DNA of 64,000 nucleotides from Micromonospora sp. RHAY321. Its GTDB lineage: Bacteria > Actinomycetota > Actinomycetes > Mycobacteriales > Micromonosporaceae. Numbering within the stretch: position 1 is the first letter of the stretch; the number at the start of each line of letters is the position of its first letter. The notes under the pieces were generated by a model, which was not told the origin of the DNA, did not search any database, and was given only the letters and a program-made list of their open reading frames with translations. Below, in pieces: positions 19,135 through 28,801 of the stretch. The stretch is from NCBI RefSeq assembly GCF_023896955.1, contig NZ_JAMHIW010000003.1:496001-560000 (forward strand). Direction: 5' to 3'. Made by a program: the position numbers and the translations under genes.

Positions 19135-19530
19135 TCAGCTCCCGCGTACCTCGACGCGCACGCCGTAGGTGCTCCACAGCTCCTCGGCGAGCACCGGCCC
19201 CGCCCAGGCCGGCAGGTACGCCTCCCACCACGGCAGCTCGGTCCGCGCCGGGAACCGCTCCTCGGAGAGCACCGCCCGGAACCGCTCGTCCACCGCCCCG
19301 ACCTGCTCCCGGAACCATCCCATCTGCGGGAAATCCCGCAACCGGTCGTCGGTCAGCGCGGTCTCGATCCTCTGCCGGACGCTCAGGTCGAACCAGTACT
19401 CGTCGAGCACGTCGTCGTAGCCCTCCTCACAGAACCCGACGAACTGCTCCCACCCCTCCACGAAACCGGTCGGACGCCGTCCCCCGGTGACCTCGGCGAA
19501 CCTCTCGACGAACTGCCGGTCGTCGGTCAT
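19135..19530 (-). CDS. Unknown protein at the end of the paa operon, 131 aa
   Basis: A soluble, acidic protein rich in aromatic residues (MTDDRQFVERFAEVTGGRRP at the N-terminus; PWWEAYLPAW near the middle of the C-terminal half). No signal peptide, membrane helix or recognised domain. ATG at 19530 overlaps the paaE stop by four bases, so it is translated with paaE as the sixth gene of the operon. Its position suggests a link with phenylacetate breakdown, but no function can be assigned. Confidence 0.75.
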   Translation of the reverse strand: MTDDRQFVERFAEVTGGRRPTGFVEGWEQFVGFCEEGYDDVLDEYWFDLSVRQRIETALTDDRLRDFPQMGWFREQVGAVDERFRAVLSEERFPARTELPWWEAYLPAWAGPVLAEELWSTYGVRVEVRGS

Positions 19531-20636
19531 GCGTCGTAGTCCACCGTGAGCTTGTCGGTCGTCGGGCTGGACTGGCAGGTCAGGACGTAGCCGGCGGCCA
19601 GTTCGTCGGGCTCCAGCGCGTAGTTGCGGGCCATCGTGACCGCGCCGTCGACGACCTTCGCCTTGCAGGTCGAGCAGACGCCACCCTTGCAGGCGTACGG
19701 CAGCTCGCCGCGCACCTTCAGCGCGGCGTCCAGCACCCGCTCCTCGCGGCCCATCGTGAAGCTCGACGACCGGCCGTCCAGCACGATGGTGACCTCGGCC
19801 CCGGCACCCGGCTGGTCCACCGGACGGCGCACCGGCTCCGGCGGCGCGTCGACGTGGAACAACTCGGTGTGCACCGCGGCCTCGGGCAGCCCGCGCGCGG
19901 TCAGCACGTCGCGGACGTCGACCACCATGGCGTACGGGCCGCAGAGGAACCACTCCTCGATGGCGTCCCGCGGCACGATGGTGCCCAGCAACCGGGTCAA
20001 CCGCTCGGCGTCGATCCGCCCGGAGAGCAGTGGTGACTCGCCCTGCTCGCGGGAGAGCACGTGCACCAGGTGCAGCCGGGTGGGATACCGGTCCTTCAGG
20101 TCGGCCAACTCCTCGGCGAACATCACCGTGTTCGCCGTGCGGTTGCCGTACACCAGGGTGAAGGTGCTGGCCGGCTCGACGGCCAGGGCGGTCGCGACCA
20201 GCGCGAGCACCGGCGTGATCCCCGAGCCGGCGACGACCGCGCCGTAGTGCCGCGCGCGGTCCGGCGTGAAGGCCGTGGTGAAGGTGCCCAGCGGCGGCAG
20301 CACCTCGACGGTGTCACCGCCGCGCAGGGCACCGCAGGCGAAGGCCGAGAACGCGCCTCCCGGGATCTCCCGCACCCCGATCCGGAGCCGGCCGTCCCGC
20401 GCAAGGTCGTCGGGGGTGGAGCAGATGGAGTACGACCGGCGCACGTCGGTGCCGTCGTCGGCCACCCGTCGCACGGTGAGGTGCTGACCCGCGCGGAACG
20501 CGAAGGTCTCCCGCAACTCCTCGGGCACGGCGAAGGTGACCGCCACGGAGTCGTCGGTGAGCCGGTCGACGGCGGCGACCGGTAGCGGGTGGAAGACCGG
20601 CCGGCGGCGGACCGGACGGGTGATCGTGACTGTCAC
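19527..20636 (-). CDS. paaE: Phenylacetyl-CoA epoxidase reductase subunit
   Basis: The NAD(P)H-dependent reductase that feeds electrons to the PaaA di-iron centre, 369 aa. An N-terminal FAD-binding domain contains RRSYSICS near residue 65; the NAD-binding domain follows; the C-terminal plant-type 2Fe-2S ferredoxin domain has CKGGVCSTCKAKV and a fourth cysteine in VLTCQ. GTG at 20636 overlaps the paaD stop by four bases (GTGA). Confidence 0.94.
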   Translation of the reverse strand: MTVTITRPVRRRPVFHPLPVAAVDRLTDDSVAVTFAVPEELRETFAFRAGQHLTVRRVADDGTDVRRSYSICSTPDDLARDGRLRIGVREIPGGAFSAFACGALRGGDTVEVLPPLGTFTTAFTPDRARHYGAVVAGSGITPVLALVATALAVEPASTFTLVYGNRTANTVMFAEELADLKDRYPTRLHLVHVLSREQGESPLLSGRIDAERLTRLLGTIVPRDAIEEWFLCGPYAMVVDVRDVLTARGLPEAAVHTELFHVDAPPEPVRRPVDQPGAGAEVTIVLDGRSSSFTMGREERVLDAALKVRGELPYACKGGVCSTCKAKVVDGAVTMARNYALEPDELAAGYVLTCQSSPTTDKLTVDYDA

Positions 20637-21106
20637 AGCGCCTTCAGGTGGTCGAAGGGTTCGGCGCAGGAGCGGCAACGCCACAGCGCCTTGCACGCCG
20701 TGGAGCCGAAGCGGCTGACCTGCTCGGTTTCCGGGGAGCCGCAGAGCGGGCAGCGCACCGCGAGGGTCAGCGGCACCACGCCGGCGGTGGGCACCGGGGC
20801 CGGCGGGGCGATCCCGGCGGCGGCGAGCTTGGCCCGCCCGCCGTCGCTGATCCAGTCGGTGCTCCACGCCGGGCTGAAGACCGTGCGGACCTCGGCGTCC
20901 GGGTGACCGGCGACGGCCAGCGCGCGGCGGATGTCGGCCCGGATCACGTCCATCGCCGGGCAGCCGGTGTACGTCGGCGTGATGGTGACGGTGACCCGAC
21001 CGCTGACCAGGTCCTCCTCGACCGCGCGGAGGATGCCCAGCTCGTCGATGGTGATCACCCGGATCTCCGGGTCCACGACGGCCGCGACAGCGTCCCGCGC
21101 GCTCAC
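20633..21106 (-). CDS. paaD: Phenylacetyl-CoA epoxidase accessory protein PaaD
   Basis: A 157-aa MIP18-family protein thought to help assemble the iron centres of the epoxidase. The N-terminal DUF59-type region has DPEIRVITIDELGILR and the conserved TPTYTGCPAM; the C-terminal zinc ribbon is CPLCGSPETEQ with a second pair in CRSCAEPF. GTG at 21106 follows GAGGAACC. The 45-bp element lies between this start and the paaC stop. Confidence 0.92.
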   Translation of the reverse strand: MSARDAVAAVVDPEIRVITIDELGILRAVEEDLVSGRVTVTITPTYTGCPAMDVIRADIRRALAVAGHPDAEVRTVFSPAWSTDWISDGGRAKLAAAGIAPPAPVPTAGVVPLTLAVRCPLCGSPETEQVSRFGSTACKALWRCRSCAEPFDHLKAL

Positions 21107-21117
21107 GGTTCCTCGTT

Positions 21118-21162
21118 CGTTCGCGACTGCGGGGCTCCGCTGCGCTGCACTCCTCGCGCTCA
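21118..21162 (-). repeat. 45-bp dispersed element, copy 2, starting at the paaC stop codon
   Basis: Second copy of the element at 12401-12445 (40/45 identical). On the minus strand its first triplet is the paaC TGA, and it ends 11 bp before the paaD start. Both copies therefore occupy the same kind of site: from a stop codon to just before the next ribosome-binding site inside an operon. Confidence 0.85.
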
Positions 21163-21885
21163 CCACCTGGCTCCCGGGTGGGCGCGATGCAGGACCTGCA
21201 TCTCGGCCAGCAGGTAGGACAGGTGCTCGGTGTGCACCCCGGCCCGCCCGCCGCCGGGCGCCCAGGCGCTCTCCGGTCGGGTGAGCGTCGCCTCGGTCAG
21301 CACCGGGCCGACGGTCTCGTCGAAGGCCGACCGGAGGGTGGCCGGGTCGACCGGCGCCGCCGGATCCGCCGCGAACAGCTCCTGCGTGTACGGCCAGACC
21401 TGGTCGACGGCCGCCTGCATCCGGCGGTGCGACTCCTCGGTGCCGTCGCCGAGCCGCTTCACCCACAGTGCACCGTGGTCCAGGTGGTACGCCGACTCCT
21501 TGCGCGCCTTGGCGCCGATCGCGGCCAGCCGCTCGTCGGCGCATCCGGCCAGCGCGGTGTACAGCGGCAGTTGGTACGCCGCCAGGAAGAACAGCTTCGC
21601 CATGGTCACCGCGAAGTCGCCGTTGGGCAGCTCGACCAGCAGGACGTTGCGGAACTCGCGGTCGTCACGCAGGTACGCCAACGCGTCCTCGTCCCGGCCG
21701 GCGCCCTCCAGCTCGCCCGCGTACGACAGCAGCAGGCGGGCCGCGCCGAGCTGGTCGAGGGCGATGTTGGTCAGCGCGATGTCCTCTTCCATCTCCGGCG
21801 CGCGACTGGTCCACTCGGCCAGCCGTTGCGCGGCGATCAGCGCGTCGTCGCCGAGGGCGAGGGTGAAGTCGAGGGGACCGTTCAC
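21160..21885 (-). CDS. paaC: Phenylacetyl-CoA epoxidase structural subunit PaaC
   Basis: The ferritin-fold partner of PaaA, 241 aa, lacking iron itself. It is helical throughout, with the family features ALGDDALIAAQRLAEWTSRA at the N-terminus and KARKESAYHLDHGALWVKRL near residue 130. GTG at 21885 overlaps the paaB stop by four bases; the frame is open upstream but that would overlap paaB entirely. Confidence 0.94.
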   Translation of the reverse strand: MNGPLDFTLALGDDALIAAQRLAEWTSRAPEMEEDIALTNIALDQLGAARLLLSYAGELEGAGRDEDALAYLRDDREFRNVLLVELPNGDFAVTMAKLFFLAAYQLPLYTALAGCADERLAAIGAKARKESAYHLDHGALWVKRLGDGTEESHRRMQAAVDQVWPYTQELFAADPAAPVDPATLRSAFDETVGPVLTEATLTRPESAWAPGGGRAGVHTEHLSYLLAEMQVLHRAHPGARW

Positions 21886-22181
21886 AGGTGGGCCACCCCG
21901 TCCGGCACCTCGTAGAAGGTGGGATGGCGGTAGACCTTGTCGGCGGCCGGATCGAAGAAGGCGTCCTTCTCGTCCGGGCTGGAGGCGGTGATCGCACCGG
22001 CCGGCACCACCCAGATCGACACGCCCTCCTGCCGCCGCGTGTAGAGGTCGCGGGCGTTGCGCAGGGCCAGCTCGGCGTCGGGGGCGTGCAGGCTGCCGAC
22101 GTGGGTGTGCGACAGCCCGCGCCGGGCACGCACGAAGACCTCCCACAGTGGCGTCTGCTCCCTGCTGGTTGACTCGCTCAC
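21882..22181 (-). CDS. paaB: Phenylacetyl-CoA epoxidase subunit PaaB
   Basis: A small 99-aa subunit bridging the PaaAC complex. The typical [21 protein letters not shown] and [20 protein letters not shown] segments are present. GTG at 22181 overlaps the paaA stop by four bases. The length is normal. Confidence 0.94.
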   Translation of the reverse strand: MSESTSREQTPLWEVFVRARRGLSHTHVGSLHAPDAELALRNARDLYTRRQEGVSIWVVPAGAITASSPDEKDAFFDPAADKVYRHPTFYEVPDGVAHL

Positions 22182-23245
22182 GCCGCTACCTTCTCCTTCT
22201 GTTCCGCCCGCTTGGCGGCGTACGCCGCAGCGGCCTCGCGCACCCACGCGCCGTCGTTGTACGCGGCCCGCCGGTGTGCCATCCGCTCCCGGTTGCACGG
22301 CCCGTCGCCGGAGATCACCCGCATCAGCTCGTCGTAGTCCGGCTGGGTGTAGTCGTACGCCTGCCGCTCCTCGTTCCAGCGCAGGTCGTCATCCGGGATG
22401 CGCAAGCCGAGGATGTCCGCCTGCTGGACGCACATGTCCACGAAGCGCTGCCGCAGATCGTCGTTGGAGAAGCGCTTGATCTTCCAGGCCATCGACTGGG
22501 CGGAGTGCGTGGAGTTGCCGTCCGGCGGGCCGAACATGGCCAGCGACGGGTACCACCAGCGGTCCACCGCGTCCTGGGCCATGGCCTGCTGCGCGGGGGT
22601 GCCGTGCGCGAGGGTGTGCAGGATCTCGTAGCCCTGGCGCTGGTGGAACGACTCCTCCTTGCAGACCCGGATCATGGCCCGGGCGTACGGGCCGTAGGAG
22701 CAGCGGCACAGGGGCACCTGGTTGACGATCGCCGCGCCGTCGACCAGCCAGCCGATGGCACCCATGTCAGCCCAGGTCAACGTGGGGTAGTTGAAGATCG
22801 AGCTGTACTTCTGCCGCCCTTCGAGCAACAGCCGGACCAACTCGTCGCGGCTGACGCCGAGGGTCTCGGCGGCGGCGTAGAGATAGAGGCCGTGGCCCGC
22901 CTCGTCCTGCACCTTGGCCAGCAGGATCGCCTTGCGCTTGAGCGACGGCGCCCGGCTGATCCAGTTTCCCTCCGGCTGCATGCCGATGATCTCGGAGTGG
23001 GCGTGCTGGGCGATCTGCCGGATCAGCGTCTTGCGGTACGCCTCCGGCATCCAGTCGCGCGGCTCGATCTTCTGCTCCGCGCCGACCACCTCGTCGAAGT
23101 ACGTCGCCAGGTCCTCGTCGGGTGCGGGGGCGCCGCGGCGCTGACGCGCGGCGGCGGCACGCAGCTCGGCCTCGGCCGCCTCGACCTCGCCGAGAAGGCC
23201 GCCGCCGGTTGCGTCGTCCGGGGCGGAGAAGTCGTTGCCATACAT
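22178..23245 (-). CDS. paaA: Phenylacetyl-CoA epoxidase catalytic subunit PaaA
   Basis: The di-iron subunit that epoxidises the ring of phenylacetyl-CoA, 355 aa. The metal-ligand helices are visible as glutamate- and histidine-containing segments, e.g. [26 protein letters not shown] and [15 protein letters not shown]. The first ~45 residues are an extra acidic leader. ATG at 23245. It is first in the paaABCDE operon; the dyad-bearing region 23256-23293 lies directly upstream. Confidence 0.95.
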   Translation of the reverse strand: MYGNDFSAPDDATGGGLLGEVEAAEAELRAAAARQRRGAPAPDEDLATYFDEVVGAEQKIEPRDWMPEAYRKTLIRQIAQHAHSEIIGMQPEGNWISRAPSLKRKAILLAKVQDEAGHGLYLYAAAETLGVSRDELVRLLLEGRQKYSSIFNYPTLTWADMGAIGWLVDGAAIVNQVPLCRCSYGPYARAMIRVCKEESFHQRQGYEILHTLAHGTPAQQAMAQDAVDRWWYPSLAMFGPPDGNSTHSAQSMAWKIKRFSNDDLRQRFVDMCVQQADILGLRIPDDDLRWNEERQAYDYTQPDYDELMRVISGDGPCNRERMAHRRAAYNDGAWVREAAAAYAAKRAEQKEKVAA

Positions 23246-23255
23246 GAGGACAAGT

Positions 23256-23293
23256 GTTACAGCTTGCGCCCCGATGCACTAGGGGGTGTAACA
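23256..23293. promoter_or_regulatory. TGTTACA ... TGTAACA inverted pair upstream of paaA
   Basis: Perfect 7-bp inverted arms at 23256-23262 and 23287-23293, centres 31 bp apart (three helical turns). The right arm on the minus strand overlaps AACACT, a possible -10 seven bases before the paaA ATG. A candidate operator pair for the paa operon. Confidence 0.55.
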
Positions 23294-23618
23294 GGAAACC
23301 CGAGTCACCTTCCGTCACGGTTTGGGCGGTTGCCACTCACGCAGAGCGACCGAGCTGACTATGACTTGGCTCACTGCACAAAGATGAATCCCCCTAGAAG
23401 CCGCATACCGTCTCGATATCCCGCCTTTATTGCACCTCGGCAGGTGTCGGGCTCTGGTGGTCGGCCCGTCCAGACGTAGACTTCTGCCGGTCACACGATC
23501 GGCTGCCCAGAATCGCCGTCTCCACAGAGGCCACCTCCCCCGGCCTCGGCGATCGCACCGGTCGCCCCGGACAACAAGCCGGTCCCCCCGGCCCTGACAT
23601 CTGGAGCTCACCCAACTC
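23294..23618. other. Intergenic region between divergent paaA and the serine-hydrolase pair
   Basis: No credible gene. It should hold the promoter of the plus-strand pair, but I see no convincing -10/-35, and the last 20 bases before the ATG at 23619 have only a weak GGAG. Confidence 0.5.
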
Positions 23619-24608
23619 ATGCGATCCCGCGTGATCATGGTGTTCGCCGTCGTGGCGGTTCTGCTCGGTGGCGTCCTGCTGGTTCCCGCCGCGTACGCCC
23701 GGCTCGCCGGCGACGACAGCAGCGGAGGCGGCGGTGGCGGCGCCGGAAGTGTCGCCGCGCCCTCGCCCACCCCTCCGCCACCGCCCACGCTGGCGGCTGG
23801 CCCGGTGTCGGTGAATTTCAAGGGCGAGTTCTTCTCCTGGGCCCTGCTGGACCGGGAGACGGGCACGATCTCCGGGTCGCCGAACATGACCGCGACCAGC
23901 TCCACCGAGTCGATGATCAAGGCCTGGATCGTCTCCGACTACCTCCGGCAGCTCAAGGACAAGGAGCCGTCGGCCGCGCTGAAGGAGGCGGCCCGGCTCG
24001 CCATCATCGACAGCAACGACGGCGCAGCCAACAAGGTGCACGCCGCCGCGGGCGGCTCGTACAAGCCCTCGAAGAGCAGCACGCCCGACGCGGTGATCCA
24101 GCGGGCGATCAAGATCTGCGGGCTGACCGACACCAAGCGCGGCAACGTCGAGCCGTACACCGGCTATTGGAGCTTCACCCGGATGTCCCCGCGCGACGCG
24201 GCCCGGCTCGGCGACTGCATCGCCGACGGCAAGGCCGCCGGCCCGAAGTGGACCAAATGGGTGCTGGATCAGATGAGCAAGGTCAGGGGCACCACGGCGG
24301 CCAAGGACCAGAAGGCCACCTACGGCGGCGGCCGCTGGGGGATCATCAACGGCCTGCCGAAGTCGATCACCGCCCAGGGCCCGGTCAGCATGAAGAACGG
24401 CTGGACGCCGCTCAACTACGACGGCAACTGGCACGTCAACTGCCTCGCCGTCAACGGCAAGTGGAGCCTCGCGGTGATGCTGCGGTACTCGATCAAGTCC
24501 AGCCTGGACTACGGCGCCCAGGTCTGCGCCAGCGTGGCCACCCAACTCGTCACCCCGCAGCCCGGCGCCGCGCTCAAGGTGCCGCAGCAGCCGGCCGGGA
24601 AGCTCTGA
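23619..24608 (+). CDS. Class A beta-lactamase/penicillin-binding-like secreted protein, first of a tandem pair
   Basis: A 329-aa exported protein with an N-terminal hydrophobic segment (residues 5-27), a Gly/Pro/Ser linker to about residue 60, then a serine-hydrolase fold. Active-site-like motifs are SMIK (S98-K101), SND at 132-134 in place of SDN, and KNG at 259-261 in place of KTG/KSG. The swapped second motif and the asparagine in the third make beta-lactam hydrolysis doubtful; a peptidoglycan-binding or -cleaving role, or none, is possible. It overlaps the next gene by one base. Confidence 0.72.
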   Translation: MRSRVIMVFAVVAVLLGGVLLVPAAYARLAGDDSSGGGGGGAGSVAAPSPTPPPPPTLAAGPVSVNFKGEFFSWALLDRETGTISGSPNMTATSSTESMIKAWIVSDYLRQLKDKEPSAALKEAARLAIIDSNDGAANKVHAAAGGSYKPSKSSTPDAVIQRAIKICGLTDTKRGNVEPYTGYWSFTRMSPRDAARLGDCIADGKAAGPKWTKWVLDQMSKVRGTTAAKDQKATYGGGRWGIINGLPKSITAQGPVSMKNGWTPLNYDGNWHVNCLAVNGKWSLAVMLRYSIKSSLDYGAQVCASVATQLVTPQPGAALKVPQQPAGKL

Positions 24609-25564
24609 TGGCCGGCAACCGTCGGGCGGACCGGCGAGGCGGCGGTGAAGCATCCCCGCTGCGGCTGATCGCGATCGCGGTCATCCTGATCGGGCTGGTG
24701 CTGGTGTCCCTGCGCCTGATCCCGGGGTCGCCGTTCGAGTCGTCCGCCGCCGCCCGCTGGGGCGACTCGGGCACGACCAGTGACCGGTCCACCGGCACCC
24801 CCACCGACCGCAGCGCCCGCCAGCCGGCACCGAGCCCGAGCCCCAGCCCGTCGCTGGAGCCGCTGCCGTTCCAGGCCAAGGACCTCAACCTGGACATCGA
24901 GGGCTGGTACTCCTGGAGCGTGCTCGACCGCCGCACCGGGAAGATCATCGGCTCCAAGAACATGAACGAGACCAGCACCACCGCTTCGATGATCAAATCG
25001 TGGATCGTCGCCGACTATCTGCGTCGCGCCGCCGACGCCGGCGAGACGCCGAGCGACGCGAAGCTCGCCGACGCCACGCGCATCATCCGCGACAGCGACA
25101 ACACCCGGGCCGAGCAGTTCTACAACTCGGTCGGCCGGGACGCCTCGATCCGGCGTCTGCTCTCCATGTGCAAGCTGACCGACAGCAGCGTCGCCCCGGA
25201 CAAGGGCTGGAGCCGGACGGCGCTCTCCCCCCGGGACACCGCCCGGCTGGGCAACTGCATCGCCACCGGCACCGCCGCCGGGCCGAAGTGGACCACGTGG
25301 CTGCTCAACGAGATGAAGCTGGTCCGCGGCGCCGGTGACTTCGGCATCCGCAAGGCCTTCCCGGCCGCGGAGCAGAAGCAGATCGCCATCAAGAACGGGT
25401 GGATCGACCGGACCAGGGAGCAGGAGATGCACATCAACTGCCTGGCCATCGGCGACACCTGGACGATGGGCGTGATGGTCAAGTACCCGATCAACATGGG
25501 CTACGACTACGGCATGAAGAACTGCGAGAAGATCACCGAGGCACTGCTCCGCCCCGGAGCCTGA
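24608..25564 (+). CDS. Class A beta-lactamase/penicillin-binding-like membrane-anchored protein, second of the pair
   Basis: A 318-aa paralogue of the preceding protein. A cytoplasmic basic N-terminus precedes a signal anchor (residues 20-38), a Ser/Pro linker follows to about residue 85, then the same fold. Motifs are SMIK (S127-K130), a canonical SDN (163-165) and KNG (262-264). Shared stretches such as LSPRDTARLGNCIA mirror MSPRDAARLGDCIA upstream, so the two arose by duplication. ATG at 24608 overlaps the first gene's stop (TGATG), so both are made together. Confidence 0.74.
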   Translation: MAGNRRADRRGGGEASPLRLIAIAVILIGLVLVSLRLIPGSPFESSAAARWGDSGTTSDRSTGTPTDRSARQPAPSPSPSPSLEPLPFQAKDLNLDIEGWYSWSVLDRRTGKIIGSKNMNETSTTASMIKSWIVADYLRRAADAGETPSDAKLADATRIIRDSDNTRAEQFYNSVGRDASIRRLLSMCKLTDSSVAPDKGWSRTALSPRDTARLGNCIATGTAAGPKWTTWLLNEMKLVRGAGDFGIRKAFPAAEQKQIAIKNGWIDRTREQEMHINCLAIGDTWTMGVMVKYPINMGYDYGMKNCEKITEALLRPGA

Positions 25565-25621
25565 CCTCGCCCTCCCGCCTCGGCTACCGGCTCACGGAGT
25601 AGACCGCGCCGGGCCGGCGGC

Positions 25622-27802
<2,181 letters not shown>

Positions 27803-28387
27803 CTACGGCAGCGGCACCACGTGGTACTGCACCGAGACGGCCCGCGACCCCGGCGGCGGATCGGCCCGACGGTGGCGCTGGCGGTAGGGCTCCAACACCG
27901 CCGACACCGCCTCGTTCACCCCGGCCATTTCCTCTGCGGTGAGCAGCAGCAGGGTGTCGCTGAACAGCGCCACGTCATACCACTCGGCCGGCTCCTCGCC
28001 GGCGCGCCGCAACCAGTCCCTGGTCCGTTCCATGTCCCGAACCGCGTGCGCCTCCACCAGCGCCTGCTCGGCCGCACGCGCGTCGGGACCGGCCTCGCGG
28101 CCCGCGTCGACCATCCAGTTGGAGCTGAACGTGCGCCACACCCGCTCGCGCGCGTCCCCCCGACTCGGCGCCTGCTCGATCAGGCCGAACTTCGCCAGCG
28201 CCCGCAGGTGGTAGCTGGTCGCGCTCGGCGACAGCCCGGCGATCTCCGCGCACTCGGTGGCGGTCCCGCCACCCTCGCGACTGCTCAGGTATTCCATGAT
28301 CGCGATCCGGGCCGGATGGGCCAGCGCCCGCATCACCTGCGGGTCACTGATCGTCATCCGACGGGACTCGGGACGGGCCTCGGTCAT
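27803..28387 (-). CDS. ArsR-type winged-helix regulator
   Basis: A 194-aa DNA-binding protein. The HTH region runs from DPQVMRALAHPARIAIMEYL (near residue 15) through AEIAGLSPSATSYHLRALAKFGLI (near residue 50), an ArsR-like fold, with a helical C-terminal domain that lacks metal-binding cysteines. The start is taken at ATG 28387 (MTEARPESRR); the frame is open 12 codons further. It is upstream of, and probably controls, the MFS gene. Confidence 0.85.
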   Translation of the reverse strand: MTEARPESRRMTISDPQVMRALAHPARIAIMEYLSSREGGGTATECAEIAGLSPSATSYHLRALAKFGLIEQAPSRGDARERVWRTFSSNWMVDAGREAGPDARAAEQALVEAHAVRDMERTRDWLRRAGEEPAEWYDVALFSDTLLLLTAEEMAGVNEAVSAVLEPYRQRHRRADPPPGSRAVSVQYHVVPLP

Positions 28388-28801
28388 GACCCCATGATCC
28401 CGGCCATCCGCGCGACCCGCCATCGCCCCCGCGTTCCACCGCGCTCGCCCCCTGGGCAGGCGCCCGGTCAGCTATCAACGCCCCGCCGCGACCTCTACCA
28501 CCGGCGCTGCTGACACCGACGAACAGCAGTCCGACCGCGCCCGGGCCCAGGGTGGAGCGCGCCACCGCAGCGCCAAACGCACACCTCTCGGCGTTCCGCC
28601 CCTCCGTCGCTGCGCCACGCCGTCTCGATCGGGTGGTCGGGTCGGTAATTCGCTGGAAGGGCCGGGCTTGGAAGCGTAGGGTTGCAGGCCGCTTGACGGC
28701 CGAGGTGAGCTGCACCGGAACGGACGTCCCCGCGCCGGGCGGCCGGCCATCCGCCCCCGGACACGCGAGCGCGCAGCAGATGTGAACGATGGGACGTCAG
28801 C
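28388..28801. other. Intergenic region upstream of helD-like gene
   Basis: No credible gene. TAGGGT at 28677-28682, with CTGGAA 18 bp before it, is a reasonable plus-strand promoter, giving a leader of about 110 bases before the ATG at 28802. I looked for the rifamycin-associated inverted repeat known upstream of some helicase genes and did not see a clear one. Confidence 0.5.

Noticed and set aside
28388..28801. A rifamycin-associated inverted repeat before the HelD-like gene
   Set aside because: GGGCTTGG-type fragments occur, but no paired arms with the expected spacing. Rifamycin induction therefore cannot be claimed.
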